From: CAVVUF01 sp963751425
GTDB lineage: Bacteria > Chloroflexota > Anaerolineae > Anaerolineales > UBA4823
Reading direction: 5' to 3'
Assembly (NCBI GenBank): GCA_963751425.1
Contig: CAVVUF010000003.1
Location: forward strand, 1 to 64,000
DNA length: 64,000 bases
The stretch's first letter is position 1, and each line of letters starts with the position of its first letter. Shown in pieces: positions 28,573-39,570 of this stretch. The notes under the pieces are model-generated. The model made no database searches. It was not told where the DNA came from and saw only the letters and a program-made list of their open reading frames with translations. A program made the position numbers and the translations under genes.

Positions 28573-30401
28573 TTAATCAAGATCAGCTAAGCCAACAGAG
28601 CCCTGTGCAGCAGTTGGTTCCCTGAACTGCAGCGCATAAAGATTCGTGTACAGCCCTCCCTGCTTGATCAAATCCGGATGCTTTCCCTGCTCGACAACCC
28701 GGCCTTTTTCGACCACATAAATAATATTGGCATTCTCAATGGTCGATAAACGGTGAGCAATGGCAAGCGTGGTGCGGCCGCGCATCAACACTGCCAGGGC
28801 GCGCTGTACCAGCTCCTCCAACTCCGAATCTAAGGCTGAAGTGGCTTCATCCAGCAGAAGGATCGGGGCATTTTTGAGCAGTGCCCGAGCGATCGCAATG
28901 CGCTGGCGCTGCCCGCCCGAAAGCCGTGTCCCACGCTCGCCAACCAATGACTGGTACCCATCAGGCAGCTCTTGAATAAAGTCATGCGCATACGCCGCTT
29001 GGGCAGCCGCGCTGATCTCCGCTTCACTGGCATCCATTTTTCCGTAACGAATGTTCTCGAAGATGGTGCCGGTATAAAGGTAGGCGTCTTGAGGCACAAA
29101 AGCAAACAGCTCTCGCAGCTCAAGAGCGTGTAAGCGTGAATCTGTTTCCCCAAAACGGTGATCTGACCCGATTGAAAGGGATAATGCCCCATCAACAAAC
29201 GGAAGATCGTACTCTTACCGCTGCCGCTGGGACCTACAAAGGCAGATAACTGCCCCGGTTGAACGGCGAAGGAGATGCCCTGCAAAGTGGGGCGGTCGTC
29301 GCTGTAGCGGAAGTGCACGTCTTGAAATTCCACCTGCGCATCAGGTTGCACCGGAACAGCCTGCGCAGCTTCTAAAGCCGGGTAACGCTCCGGCTCTGCC
29401 GGAGCATCCAGAACAGCCAGGATGCGGTCAGCGGCTGCCAGCGATCCCTGGATGCGCGAGATTGTCCCACCCATCGAATACATAAAAAATTGGATCTGGT
29501 TGTTGAGCTGGACCAGGGCGATCAACGTGCCCAGGGTCGTCTTCCCTTGAATGACCATGAACATGGCCACAAAATAAGGAAAGATCAATAGAAAACCGCT
29601 GAATTCATTCGCAGCAGCCAGGTTCGATTCGATGCGCACCCGCTTCAGGCCGGTGCCCAAAACCGCCTCGTTGCTGTTTGAAAAACGCTGCAAGATCCAT
29701 TCTCCCAGGCTGAAGGTGCGCACTACCTGGAAACCGGCCAGGAGATCTCCCATACGCTCGCTCAACCCGGCCAGCTTCTGCTGGGTCTCTTCACCGATCA
29801 AGCGCAGGGGTTTGGCATAAAGCGAATTGACAATAAGAGGCACTGTACCGGTCAAGATGATGAGTAATCCCAGGTCCCATTGGAGCATGAGCATAAAGAT
29901 GGCACCAGAGATGCCTTGCAGCGTGGCGGAGACCAGCGTTAAGAAGTTATCTTGAAAAGCAAGCTCTGCAGCCGAAATGTCATTCGTCATCAACGACATC
30001 GCCTCACCGCTGTGGCGCAGCTCGTAATATCCCAGGGGCAGGTGCTGCATATGGCTGAATACCGATTGGCGCAGGTTCGCAATCCCTGAGACGATGCTCG
30101 AGCGCCACAAGTATGAGAACAAAGGCAGGATGATGAGCATGCCTGCATTGAACAAAAGCCAATACAACGTGGTACGAGAAAGCTGCTGCAGGTCTTTTCC
30201 GGTGATAGAGTCGACAAAGCTTTTCACGATATAAGCTGTGAATAGACGCTCGGCGGCATTGATCGAAGCTACACAGAACAAGCCGATAAAGTATTGAAGC
30301 CGTTTCGGCTTGAGAAAGCCAAACAACCGCCAAAGGGTTGACTTCGTGAAGGGCTGGCGGTGAACGGCTGGCTTGCGGATCGTGGTTGGTTCAGCGCTCA
30401 T
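28573..30401 (-). CDS. ABC exporter half-transporter, subunit 2 (one frameshift)
   Basis: An ABC exporter half of about 608 residues: a membrane domain of about six segments (residues 20-310), then an ATPase with Walker A GPSGSGKST, an LSGGQRQR signature and LLLDEATSALD. The frame breaks near 29110, between Walker A and the Q-loop; after the break it continues with VPQDAYLYTG, so the protein is whole apart from the shift. Its ATG overlaps the stop of the upstream partner (ATGA), so the pair very likely forms a heterodimer. Drugs, lipids or peptides are the usual substrates. A base-call error is the likeliest cause of the break. Confidence 0.88.
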
Positions 30402-32221
30402 CGGAAACCTCCTGCCTGGCCAGGTAGAGCCGGTTTTTCAGGAGGGGCTTGTTCCAGCCCAAACTGCCGTTCGTACAGGTTCTGGTAAAGACCGCCTTTT
30501 TGCAGCAGCTCCGCGTGGGTGCCCTGTTCGACAATTCTGCCTTCATCTAATACCAGGACGCGATCAGCATTCTTGATTGTGGATAAACGGTGAGCAATGA
30601 TCAAGCTGGTGTGTCCGGCCATAAATCGATCCAACGCTCCCTGCACCAATGCCTCAGATTCAGAATCCAGGGCGGAGGTCGGTTCATCTAGTAAGAGGAT
30701 CGGCGCATCCTTCAGAAAGACGCGCGCCAGTGAGATGCGCTGCTTTTGACCGCCCGACAGGCGCGTGCCGCGCTCACCCACCAGAGTCCGGTAGCCTTCA
30801 GGCAAGGTTTGAATGAACTCAACCAGGTTGGCTGCCGCGGCAGCCTGCTCGATGTGTGCCTGGCTGGCGCCTGGTTTTCCGCCGGCGATATTCTCCCCAA
30901 TACTTACCGGGAACAAGTAAGTGTCTTGAGCCACGAATCCCATCTGCTGCCGCGCAGCCGAGAGCTGCCAGCGGTTCAAGTCCTCCCCGTACAAGAACAC
31001 CCGCTCATCCTCTACCGGATAAAAACCAAGCAGCACTTTAATCAAGGTGGATTTTCCACTGCCGCTGGGCCCTACGATGGCGACCTTTTCACCAGGATAA
31101 ATTTCCAGGTTGATGCCTTGTAAGATCCGTTTTTCAGACTGGTATGAAAAATCCAGGTCACAAATACGGATAATCGGACCGGCGACCAGGGTGGGCTCCC
31201 TGGCAATGCCATCCTGGCGTTCTGAGGCATGGTCTAAGGATTCGAAAATACGCTGGGCTGCGCCAACCGATTCGCTGAGGCTGCCCACCAACCTCGGGAT
31301 ATTCGAAAGCGGATTCACAACATAGTTCAACAAGTTGATAAAGGCAAAGATGGATCCGAAAGTAATCTTTCCAGTAATGGCGAGGTAACCCCCATAGCCC
31401 AAAGCGATTAAGAACGGCGTGAATCCAATCACCCCAGACAGGCTGTCGATGCCGCTGCGCAGCTTGGCCAGACCCAACCCTTTTTGGATGACGCTTTTGT
31501 TCACTACGCTGAAACGCTCATCCAACACCTTAACCAGGTTGAAGGACTTCGTGATTGGCAATCCATTCAGCCCATCCTGGGCCACACTGTTGAGGCTGCC
31601 GATCTCGGTTTGCATCTCATTTGCCCGTTTGGAAATCGGGCTGCTCAACTTTGCCAGAATAAGGAACATCAAAGGGGTCGCCACCAAAGCCACCAGGGTA
31701 AGCTGCCAGCTAATCAAGAAGATATACACCAAAGCGGCCAGGCCGCGCGTCACCTGCCCCACCAGCTCCAGCAGGTCGTTTCCGGTGAGCGTTTTGACCT
31801 TTCCCATATCCGCATTCACCACGGATAGAAAATCGCCGCTGTGCCGTTCTTCCAGGTAGCTCACCGGCAGCTGGTTGAACCTGGCTGCCAATTGCAAACG
31901 GATATTCGCTAAGGTATGCTCGCTGAAGGTGCCCAGGCTGCGCGTGCGCAAATAAGATAATGGAATGCTGGCCGCGAAAAAGACCAGGCTGAAGATCATT
32001 AAAGAAATGAAACTGGCCTGGTTTTGTGCGGAAACCGAATCGAACATTCTCCGTAATAGATCATTTTGGATGATCACCAGGGCTGCCAAACCCAGATCAA
32101 CGATCAGGGCGCCGTAAAACCAGGTCCGATACCGTCCTGAAAGCTGCAGCAAGCGGCGCAGCGCAGGAAAAAAAGGCACCTTTTTCTGCCCGGTTTCAGG
32201 GGTTTGGTTGGCTCCAGGCAC
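30398..32221 (-). CDS. ABC exporter half-transporter, subunit 1
   Basis: This 607-residue half-exporter is translated first and is intact. Its membrane domain (residues about 30-310) precedes an ATPase with GPSGSGKST, LSGGQKQR and LLLDEPTSALD. Both halves retain the catalytic Glu, so neither is clearly degenerate. I chose GTG 32221, with AGAGGAG seven bases upstream; the frame remains open to 32293, but that stretch does not look coded. The downstream partner starts inside its stop codon. No promoter was distinguished in the upstream 130 bp shared with the divergent B3/B4 gene. Confidence 0.92.
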   Translation of the reverse strand: MPGANQTPETGQKKVPFFPALRRLLQLSGRYRTWFYGALIVDLGLAALVIIQNDLLRRMFDSVSAQNQASFISLMIFSLVFFAASIPLSYLRTRSLGTFSEHTLANIRLQLAARFNQLPVSYLEERHSGDFLSVVNADMGKVKTLTGNDLLELVGQVTRGLAALVYIFLISWQLTLVALVATPLMFLILAKLSSPISKRANEMQTEIGSLNSVAQDGLNGLPITKSFNLVKVLDERFSVVNKSVIQKGLGLAKLRSGIDSLSGVIGFTPFLIALGYGGYLAITGKITFGSIFAFINLLNYVVNPLSNIPRLVGSLSESVGAAQRIFESLDHASERQDGIAREPTLVAGPIIRICDLDFSYQSEKRILQGINLEIYPGEKVAIVGPSGSGKSTLIKVLLGFYPVEDERVFLYGEDLNRWQLSAARQQMGFVAQDTYLFPVSIGENIAGGKPGASQAHIEQAAAAANLVEFIQTLPEGYRTLVGERGTRLSGGQKQRISLARVFLKDAPILLLDEPTSALDSESEALVQGALDRFMAGHTSLIIAHRLSTIKNADRVLVLDEGRIVEQGTHAELLQKGGLYQNLYERQFGLEQAPPEKPALPGQAGGFR

Positions 32222-32333
32222 AGGAAACTCCTCTTGAGAAGTGCATCTTAGTAAACGCTTTCGTAGTATATGAGATTTTTTCCTCCACCGCAAGCGTTTT
32301 TAAGGTTCCTATGATCTGGGAAAGTTTACCGGC

Positions 32334-32342
32334 TGGTATAAT
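32334..32342 (+). promoter_or_regulatory. Extended -10 promoter of the B3/B4-domain gene
   Basis: TGGTATAAT, an extended -10 box, ends eight bases before the ATG at 32351. No Shine-Dalgarno lies between, so a leaderless mRNA is expected for the first gene of the B3/B4-C39-sbcD run. Confidence 0.65.
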
Positions 32343-32350
32343 CAATTCCT

Positions 32351-33022
32351 ATGATACGTTTTCAATATGATCCAGAGATCCTCAAACGCTTTCCCAACCT
32401 GGCGGGCGGCTCGATGTTAGGGGTGGCAATAACCAACGGGCCCGCGCCAGAGCGCTTGCAGCAGGCTTACCTGGCAGAGCAGCAGAAGGTTTTGGAGAAA
32501 ATTGGCGCCACCCCGCTGAGCGAGATCGAGACCCTGGCGGGCTGGCGAGCAGCCTTCCGGCAGTTCGGAGTCGATCCGACTCAGTACCGCAGCGCGGCGG
32601 AAGCCCTGCTGCGCCGGCTGACCAAAAAAGGCGATATCCCCAGCATCAATGCCGTGGTGGATATCTGCAACCTGGTCAGCATCCGCTATGCGCTCCCGGC
32701 GGCAGCTTTCGATCTGCGCCTCGTTCGGGGTACCATCACCGTCCATTTTGCGACCGGAGCTGAGAATTTTATCCCGTTAAAGGAAAGCAGCCCCGAGCAT
32801 CCAGAACCGGGTGAGGTGATCTTCAGCGATGAAGCTGAGTTGGTGGTAGCCCGGCGCTGGTGCTGGCGGCAGAGCGCCGAGAGCGCTGCCCAGGAAAGCA
32901 CGCAGGAAATCCTTTTCACCATTGAGGCGCAGCACCCCGGTGGAAAAGAGATGGTCGAGCAGGCTTTTAACGACCTGCAGCAGCTCCTGGCGGAGTATGT
33001 GGGCGGAGAGTACCAGCGGTGA
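32351..33022 (+). CDS. B3/B4 tRNA-binding-domain protein
   Basis: A free-standing B3/B4 domain protein of 223 residues, related to the substrate-editing part of the phenylalanyl-tRNA synthetase beta chain. Features include GVDPTQYRSAAEALLRRL and IPSINAVVDICNLVSIRYALPAAAFDL, a stretch typical of this COG3382-like family. The role of free-standing versions is not settled; misacylated-tRNA hydrolysis is a possible activity. The gene heads a coupled plus-strand series, with its TGA overlapping the GTG of the next gene, and has a leaderless-type promoter. Confidence 0.88.
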   Translation: MIRFQYDPEILKRFPNLAGGSMLGVAITNGPAPERLQQAYLAEQQKVLEKIGATPLSEIETLAGWRAAFRQFGVDPTQYRSAAEALLRRLTKKGDIPSINAVVDICNLVSIRYALPAAAFDLRLVRGTITVHFATGAENFIPLKESSPEHPEPGEVIFSDEAELVVARRWCWRQSAESAAQESTQEILFTIEAQHPGGKEMVEQAFNDLQQLLAEYVGGEYQR

Positions 33023-34356
33023 AAGTCAGGTTTTCACCTGTTTTCTTAATCGCGGTCCCATTAGCTTGCCTCATCCTGGTAGTGGCTGGCAGGTTTTTAT
33101 ACGATTTTCCTCCCATCCACGAGCGGCTGGCCTGGCGGGTAGATAACTGGCGGGCGCAAATTAAATACGCGCTCAATCCTCCTGAGGAGGCGGTTTTCTT
33201 GCCGCAGGCTCAGGTTGCGGAAGCCGTGCAAGAGACCATGCAAGCCTACCAACCTACCTCCACGCCCACCCTGACCCCGACGGCAGCCCCCACCCTGCCA
33301 GGACCTACCCCAACCGCGACAACTTCACCCACCCCGGCACCCACAGACACCCCAGTCCCAAGCCTGGTGCGGTTAACCGGTGTTAAATACGAAGACCAGC
33401 ACAACCGCTGGAATTACTGCGGCCCCGCTAACCTCTCAATGGCGCTGACCTTTTGGGGCTGGGATGGAAACCGTGACGTGGTGGGTGCATATGTCAAGCC
33501 TGAAGATAAAGATAAGAATGTGATGCCGTATGAGATGGCAGATTTCGTGGATACGCAAACCACCGGTCTGAAGGCAGTCCTGCGTTCAGGTGGAGATATT
33601 GACCTGATCCGGCGCATGGTGGCGGCGGGCTTCCCGGTTTTGACCGAGAAGGGATATTACGAATACGATTACAACGGCAAGCTGGGCTGGATGGGTCATT
33701 ACCAATACGTGACCGGGTACGATGATGCCAAAGGCGTTTTTGTCGTTCAGGACACCTACCGGGATGGTCCCAACCATGAAACTTCCTATGCAGATTTTGC
33801 AGACGGCTGGCGCTCATTCAATAATATATTCCTGATCACATACCCGCAGGAACGTGAGGCCGAAGTACTGGCGCTGCTGGGAAATTATGCCGATGCCAAT
33901 TGGGCCGATCGCCATGCCCTCGAGACTGCCCAAAGCGAAGCGCAAACCCTGGATGGGGTTGACCAGTTTTTTGCCTGGTTCAACGTTGGCTCCAGCCATG
34001 TTGGGCTGCTAGAATATCAGGATGCCGCCTCAGCCTACGACGAAGCTTTCCGCCTTTATGCCAGCATGTCTGAAGATGAGATGCGGCCTTTCCGCATGAT
34101 GTGGTACCAGACCGGTCCATACTGGGCGTATTATTATTCCGGTCGATACCAGGATGTGGTGAATCTGGCGAACACTACGCTGATCGATACAATCAGCGAG
34201 CCGGTACTGGAAGAAAGCCTGTATTGGCGCGGGATGGCCAAGGCAGCCCTGGGTGACACCTCAGGGGCCATCAGTGACTTTCGTGACAGCTTGAGATGGC
34301 ATCCTGGTTTTGCTCCGAGCCTGGACCAGCTTCAACAGATGGGGGTATCGCCATGA
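33019..34356 (+). CDS. C39-like cysteine peptidase with TPR-like C-terminus, membrane-anchored
   Basis: A 445-residue exported protein. An N-terminal hydrophobic anchor (residues 5-28) is followed by a low-complexity Thr/Pro linker (about 77-115). The papain-like C39 domain has the catalytic Cys in NYCGPANLSMAL (near 134) and His in GHYQYVTGY (near 227), followed by QDTY. The C-terminal third has TPR-like helices (LLEYQDAASAYDEAFRLY, AKAALGDTSGAISDFRDSL). It likely cuts peptides outside the cytoplasmic membrane. Its GTG start overlaps the upstream stop and its own stop overlaps the sbcD ATG. What it shares functionally with sbcD is unclear. Confidence 0.83.
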   Translation: MKVRFSPVFLIAVPLACLILVVAGRFLYDFPPIHERLAWRVDNWRAQIKYALNPPEEAVFLPQAQVAEAVQETMQAYQPTSTPTLTPTAAPTLPGPTPTATTSPTPAPTDTPVPSLVRLTGVKYEDQHNRWNYCGPANLSMALTFWGWDGNRDVVGAYVKPEDKDKNVMPYEMADFVDTQTTGLKAVLRSGGDIDLIRRMVAAGFPVLTEKGYYEYDYNGKLGWMGHYQYVTGYDDAKGVFVVQDTYRDGPNHETSYADFADGWRSFNNIFLITYPQEREAEVLALLGNYADANWADRHALETAQSEAQTLDGVDQFFAWFNVGSSHVGLLEYQDAASAYDEAFRLYASMSEDEMRPFRMMWYQTGPYWAYYYSGRYQDVVNLANTTLIDTISEPVLEESLYWRGMAKAALGDTSGAISDFRDSLRWHPGFAPSLDQLQQMGVSP

Positions 34357-35594
34357 AAATTCTCCACTTTGCAGATGCGCATATCGATATGGCGAATTAT
34401 GGACGGCACGATGCCGAAACCGGCCTGCCGTTACGCGTGATGGATTTCTTGAAATCGCTGGATAGCATCGTTGATGCTGCCGTCACGGAACAGGTGGACC
34501 TGGTCTTGTTTGCTGGAGATGCCTACAAAGATCGCTCCCCAGCCCCGACCTTCCAGCGTGAATGGGGGAAAAGGATCATGCGCCTGTCTCAAGCTGGGAT
34601 TCCCACTTTGCTGCTGGTTGGAAACCATGATCTCTCGCCCGCCATAGGCCGCGCCCACGCCGTGGAAGAATTCAAGACTCTGCAAGTGCCGCATGTGCGC
34701 GTCTTGGACAAGCCTGTTTTCCTGGGACCCAATGAATTGGAAGGATTACCGCTGCAGATCCTGGCCCTGCCCTGGATTTCACGCTCGGGCTTGATGGCTA
34801 ACCTGGAGCTGAGCGCGGCTGAGCCAGGCCAGATCTATGAAGCGATCGAAGAGCGCTTAAAAGGCCTGATTGAAGAGTGGCTGGGTGAGGCAGATCCTGT
34901 GCTGCCGATTATCTTGACCGCCCACGCCTCCGTGCAGGGCGCGAAATATGGCGGAGAACGCATGGTGATGCTGGGAGGCGACCTGGTGCTTTCTGGCTCT
35001 CTTGTAAAAGACCCGCGCCTGGACTACGTGGCGCTGGGGCATATCCATAAACCCCAGAACATAAATGAAAATGCTCACCCGCCGGTAGTCTATCCAGGCT
35101 CGATCGAGCGCGTGGATTTTGGTGAGGCCGCCGATGACAAATTTTTCGTCATTGCGCATGTCCAACGCGGCCAAACCCGGGTTGAATGGCGCAAGCTGAC
35201 TGGCATTCGGCCATTCATCGACCGTTCGTTAACCCTGGAGACCGAGGATGACCGGTTGAATTTACGCGAGCGGGTGTTCGCGGTCCTGCCCACTCAAGAT
35301 GAGCTCGAAGGCGCCATTTTCCGCCTTACATTGGAATACCCGCGTGAATGGGAAGAATTAATCGACGAAGGAGCACTGCGCCAGTACAGCGCAGAAGCCT
35401 TTGAATTCCACCTGGTCAAGCACCCGCAGATGCAAGCGCGCATCCGCATCCCGGGCGGGCAGCAGCTCGAAAGCCTGCCGCCATTGGAAATCCTGGAGTT
35501 ATACTGGCTCTCCAAGCATGTTGGTGAAGAGGAACGAGAAACGCTGAATAAGCTGGCGGCAGAAGTGATTGGAGAAGCGGAAGGTAATGGGTAG
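34353..35594 (+). CDS. sbcD: DNA double-strand break nuclease subunit SbcD (Mre11-like)
   Basis: The 413-residue nuclease subunit of the SbcCD complex. Phosphoesterase motifs are ADAHID (7-12), FAGDAYKDR (53-61), VGNHD (89-93), ILTAHASV (near 187) and GHIHKP (near 230). The ATG at 34353 overlaps the C39 stop (ATGA). The partner sbcC (36981) follows after a small divergent minus-strand block rather than directly, an unusual separation for this pair. The frame continues upstream to 34296 without SD; the chosen start matches the usual N-terminus of the family. Confidence 0.95.
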   Translation: MKILHFADAHIDMANYGRHDAETGLPLRVMDFLKSLDSIVDAAVTEQVDLVLFAGDAYKDRSPAPTFQREWGKRIMRLSQAGIPTLLLVGNHDLSPAIGRAHAVEEFKTLQVPHVRVLDKPVFLGPNELEGLPLQILALPWISRSGLMANLELSAAEPGQIYEAIEERLKGLIEEWLGEADPVLPIILTAHASVQGAKYGGERMVMLGGDLVLSGSLVKDPRLDYVALGHIHKPQNINENAHPPVVYPGSIERVDFGEAADDKFFVIAHVQRGQTRVEWRKLTGIRPFIDRSLTLETEDDRLNLRERVFAVLPTQDELEGAIFRLTLEYPREWEELIDEGALRQYSAEAFEFHLVKHPQMQARIRIPGGQQLESLPPLEILELYWLSKHVGEEERETLNKLAAEVIGEAEGNG

Positions 35595-35655
35595 CTTTAA
35601 GGTTTCTTATAAGAAATCCAGAATATAGCGGACAAAGATCTCGAAATCCCCCAAG

Positions 35656-36045
35656 TTATTCTGCAAGTAGCAAGAAATCAAAATACTCCATCCGGGTGCG
35701 AGTTTCATAATCAACGCGTGCTTCTTCATCATGGCTATAAAGCAAGATTCCATTGGTAAGCACCTCTCCCTGGATAACCAGGGGGGCATCGTTGATGATG
35801 TGCACATCCGCATTTGGGATCTTACACACCTGGCTGATCTGGTCTTCGATTTCCAATTCCAGTTGCAGCCGATTGGAATTGGAAAATTTAACTTGGTCAA
35901 TTACCAGCGCGATATCGACATCGCTTAATGGTGTAGCCCGTCCTTCGGCAGCAGAACCGAAGAGATAGGCTGCCACGATGGGATACGAAGACAATATACC
36001 TGCCAGTTTTGTCTTGAACCTTAAGTCTATGGATATGATATTCAT
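35656..36045 (-). CDS. MNT-type nucleotidyltransferase (MntA-like)
   Basis: A minimal nucleotidyltransferase of about 130 residues, with the GSAAEGRATPLSDVDIALV motif typical of MntA antitoxins of HEPN-MNT systems. Start ATG 36045 overlaps the stop of the upstream membrane protein gene (TAATG), so translation is coupled. No HEPN toxin is encoded within 3 kb on either side. The C-terminus ends shortly after RMEYFDFLLLAE, where homologs often have some more residues; a small frameshift here cannot be excluded. Confidence 0.75.
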   Translation of the reverse strand: MNIISIDLRFKTKLAGILSSYPIVAAYLFGSAAEGRATPLSDVDIALVIDQVKFSNSNRLQLELEIEDQISQVCKIPNADVHIINDAPLVIQGEVLTNGILLYSHDEEARVDYETRTRMEYFDFLLLAE

Positions 36046-36900
36046 TAAATCAATTTTACCATTTTTAGATGAGTAAGGAACCGGGCTACACAATAACGAA
36101 AGGAACGAAAGAGATCGGAACTCATCATTACTTTCATTAACTGCCCTACCCTCCAAAACACTACCGCAGCCATGCCGTGCGCTAAAACGGCAAAGAACGG
36201 CGGAGTCTGAAAGGTGTAATAAGTCCAGCATTCACGCGTCGTTCCCCAACGCTCGAGGAAGTAGCCCAGCCCTGAACCGGCGATAAACACCAGCCAGCCC
36301 ATTCGATGGTCTCTTTCGCTCAGAATAACCAGCGCACATAAGATCAACGATAACCAGGTGAGGGATTTGTCGAGCGTGGGAAAAACGAAAACCAGCATCA
36401 AGAGGTAAAAAGCGCCAAAGGTCAGCCAATAGGCTGCCCGAAAAAAATCGCGCCTGTGTTTTGGGCAGCAGGCGGTTAAGCAAGCGCGTCAGCCGGTCGA
36501 TCGAAAGGCTGGCAATGGGCCAGGCAGGGATGATCCAAAGAGGAGGGCGTTCCTGGGTATAGTAGAACCATAAGTTCGTCTGCGTGCCCCAGCCTTCAAT
36601 CGCCAACCCACCTACCATACCAATGAGGACGATCTTGGCATCCCTGCGCAAATCGGCTTTGGCGACAATCGTCAGGCTCATGAACAGGAAGATGCCGATC
36701 AGCAGCCAATCCATATACAGCCACCAGGGTCCGTTCCAGTCGATATACGCGAGATATTCTTCTGCCAGAGGCCACCAGATATAAGCGATCAGCAGTACGG
36801 TCAGCAGGAACCCGCCCAGCAGCACCGAGCTGTGACGTGTCCAGCCCAAAGCAGCGCCCAGGCGGCGAAGAGGATGCGGCGAAGATATAGAACCAGCCAT
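36045..36900 (-). CDS. Integral membrane protein of unknown function (one frameshift)
   Basis: A protein of about 284 residues with about seven to eight hydrophobic segments, joined from two frames at about 36435. Repeated similar blocks occur: EGWGTQTNLWFYYTQERPPLWII in the first half and ERWGTTRECWTYYTFQTPPFFAV in the second, suggesting an internal duplication of the membrane unit. No enzyme family is recognised. A TAAAAT box (36907-36912) precedes the ATG by six bases, with no SD, so it is probably leaderless. It is divergent from sbcC and coupled to the MNT gene downstream. Confidence 0.7.
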
Positions 36901-36906
36901 GGAAAA

Positions 36907-36912
36907 ATTTTA
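36907..36912 (-). promoter_or_regulatory. -10 box of the membrane protein gene
   Basis: TAAAAT on the minus strand with six bases to the ATG at 36900; no SD present. This promoter is divergent from that of sbcC, 55 bp away. Confidence 0.5.
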
Positions 36913-36966
36913 CTATGATCCTTCAAAAGATACGAGGAAACACCTCGCATAGTTAGAATAATCCTG

Positions 36967-36972
36967 TACAAT
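36967..36972 (+). promoter_or_regulatory. -10 box of sbcC
   Basis: TACAAT, eight bases before the sbcC ATG at 36981; no SD lies between, suggesting a leaderless mRNA. Confidence 0.5.
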
Positions 36973-36980
36973 GTGGTTAT

Positions 36981-39561
36981 ATGATCCCACAAAAGCTCTC
37001 TTTATCAGGCTTTCTTTCTTACCGCGACCCGGTCGAGGTTGATTTCACCGCCTTTGACCTGGCTTGCATCTCAGGACAGAACGGCGCAGGAAAATCATCG
37101 TTATTAGATGCCATTACCTGGGCTTTATTCGGGCAGGCGCGCAAGCGAGACAAATCGCTGATCCACTCGCACCCAGATGTCAAAGCGGCTGAAGTCATTT
37201 TTCAATTCGAATATGAAGGGGCAACTTACCGTATACAGCGCACGCTGCCACGCGGTAAAACCACCCTCCTGGAATTCCATCTCTTGCAGCATGGCAAAGA
37301 AGATCAGCACCCGGCCTGGAAACCGCTCACCGAGCGCACCCTGCGCGAAACACAAGCCAAAATCGAGAAGATCCTGCGCATGGATTATGATACCTTTATC
37401 AATGCTTCTTTCTTCCTGCAAGGCAAGGCCGACCAATTCACGCAGCAGCGCCCAGGAGACCGCAAGCATATCCTGGGCAGCATATTAGGGTTGGAAATTT
37501 GGGAGCAGTACCAGAAAAAAACTGCTGAGTTGCGCAAGGAGCTCGAAGCACAATTACAAAGGATGGACGGGCGCCTCAACGAGATCAGCGCTGAGCTAAG
37601 CGAAGAGGAAACCCGCAAGGCCCGTTTGAGTGAGCTGGAGGTCCAGCTAAAAGGGTCAGCGAAGAGAAGGGTAGCCCAAGAAACCACCTTGGACAGCATT
37701 CGAAAAGTAGTTACCACGCTGGCAGAGCAGCGCCGGCTCGTGGAAGCTTTGGCTCGCCAAGCGGAGGCCGCCACCCAACGGGTAAAAGAACAAGAGGGGC
37801 GCCTGGCTTTGCGCCAGGAGGAGAAAGAAACCTATACGCACTTGATTACCCGCCAGGATGAAATTCGGGCGGCATATACTGCCTGGCAGCAGAGGCGCGC
37901 GGAATTGGAAGAATGGGATGCCACGGCGCAGCGCTTCCGTGAGCAAGAAAAGCGCCGCCAGGCTCCCCTGGATGAAATCAATACTGCGCGGGCGCGCCTG
38001 CAGCAGGAGCAAACCAGCCTGCAGGACCGGCTGGTGGAAATTGAAGCACAGCGTGAGAGCCTGCCTGACTTACGCGACCAGCTTGCAGCAGCGCACGCAG
38101 AAATGGCTTTGGTTGAAAAGCGGATTGAAGAGCGCACCATCCTGGAAGAAGAGCTGCGTGAATTGCAGCAGCGCCTGGTGGAGGCACGCGCGGATAACCA
38201 ACACCTGAAGGATGCCATGGATGAGCTTAAAAACCGCATCGACCAGCTCGCAGAGGTGGAAGAAGCCAGGTGCCCACTCTGCGGCCAGCCGCTCTCGCCG
38301 CCAGACCGTCAGGCCTTGATCGAACTCATTAACTGAACAAGGCAAAGAAATGGGGGACCGGTACCGGCAAAACCGCGGCTTGCTTGAACAAGCCGACGGG
38401 CTCTTACGAGAGAAAAAGGAACAAATCCAGGCGCTTTCCCAGGCAGAGCGCGAGCTGCGCGAACAAACCCGGCGAGTTGAGCAGTCTACCAACCGGGTGC
38501 AGCAGATAGAGAAAGTCCTGATGGAATGGGAGATGAAGCAGCAGCCGCGCCTGGAGGAATTGAACCCTCTGTTGGCGCAAGAAACCTTCTGCCCAGAGGC
38601 GCGCCTGCACCTGGCAGAAATCGACCGTGAGCTGAAAGAAATTGGTTATGATGCTGCGGCACATGACGCCATCAGGCAAGCTGAACTGAGAGGCAGGGCC
38701 AGCGAAGCAGAGCTGCGCGACCTGGAAAAAGCCCTGGCAGCCCTGGCGGGGCTGGAACGTGAGATCGCTGAGCTGGAAGAACAAGGGGCATTACTCCGGC
38801 AGGAGGCTGAGCGTCAAAACGATGAGTATCAGGCGGCGGAAGCCGGCTGGCAATCGGCTCAAGCTCAGGCGCCCGATCTGGTTGCAGTAGAGCAAGAACT
38901 GTTTCGCTTGCAAGAACAAGAAAACACTTTACGCTTGGAAGTGGGAGCGGCGCGCCAGAAAGTATTGGTTTTGGACGATTTGAAAGCCCGCCAAAAGAAC
39001 CTGGAAGCAGAACGAGATGAGATATCTGGCCGGATAGGACAGTATAAACAGCTGGAACGCGCCTTCAGCAAAGATGGCATCCCGGCCGTTTTGATCGAGC
39101 AAGCCCTGCCGCAGATCGAGGAAAAAGCCAACAACATCCTGGACCGCTTGAGCGGTGGCAGTATGTCGGTGCGCTTTGTCACCCAGGCCGCCTACAAAGA
39201 CAAGAACCGCGACGACCTGCGCGAAACCCTGGATATCCAGATCAGCGATGGAACCGGGGTGCGCGATTATGAATTATTCTCGGGAGGGGAGGCTTTTCGC
39301 GTCAATTTCGCCATCCGCCTGGCATTATCCGAGGTGCTGGCGCAGCGGGCCGGGGCACGCCTGCGTATGCTGGTGATCGATGAAGGCTTTGGCAGCCAGG
39401 ATACCCAGGGACGACAGCGCCTGGTGGAAGCCATCAACCTGGTGAAAGGCGATTTCGCCAAGATCCTGGTCATCACGCACATTGATGAGCTGAAGGATGT
39501 TTTCCCAGCCAGGCTCGAGGTCGAAAAGACAACGCGTGGAAGCCAGGTGCGCTTGATTTAA
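36981..39561 (+). CDS. sbcC: DNA double-strand break nuclease ATPase SbcC (Rad50-like), one frameshift
   Basis: An SMC-like ATPase of about 860 residues. Walker A GQNGAGKSS is at 32-40, then long coiled-coil arms around the zinc hook CPLC (about 431-434), and a C-terminal half with LFSGGEAFRVNFAIRLAL and MLVIDEGFGSQD (signature and Walker B). The frame breaks near 38325, just after the hook; a one-base change joins it to LTEQGKEMGDRY, and both arms are colinear, so this is most likely a base-call error. It works with SbcD (34353-35594) on hairpins and blocked ends. A TACAAT box sits eight bases before the ATG. Confidence 0.93.
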
Positions 39562-39570
39562 GTGAGGCGC

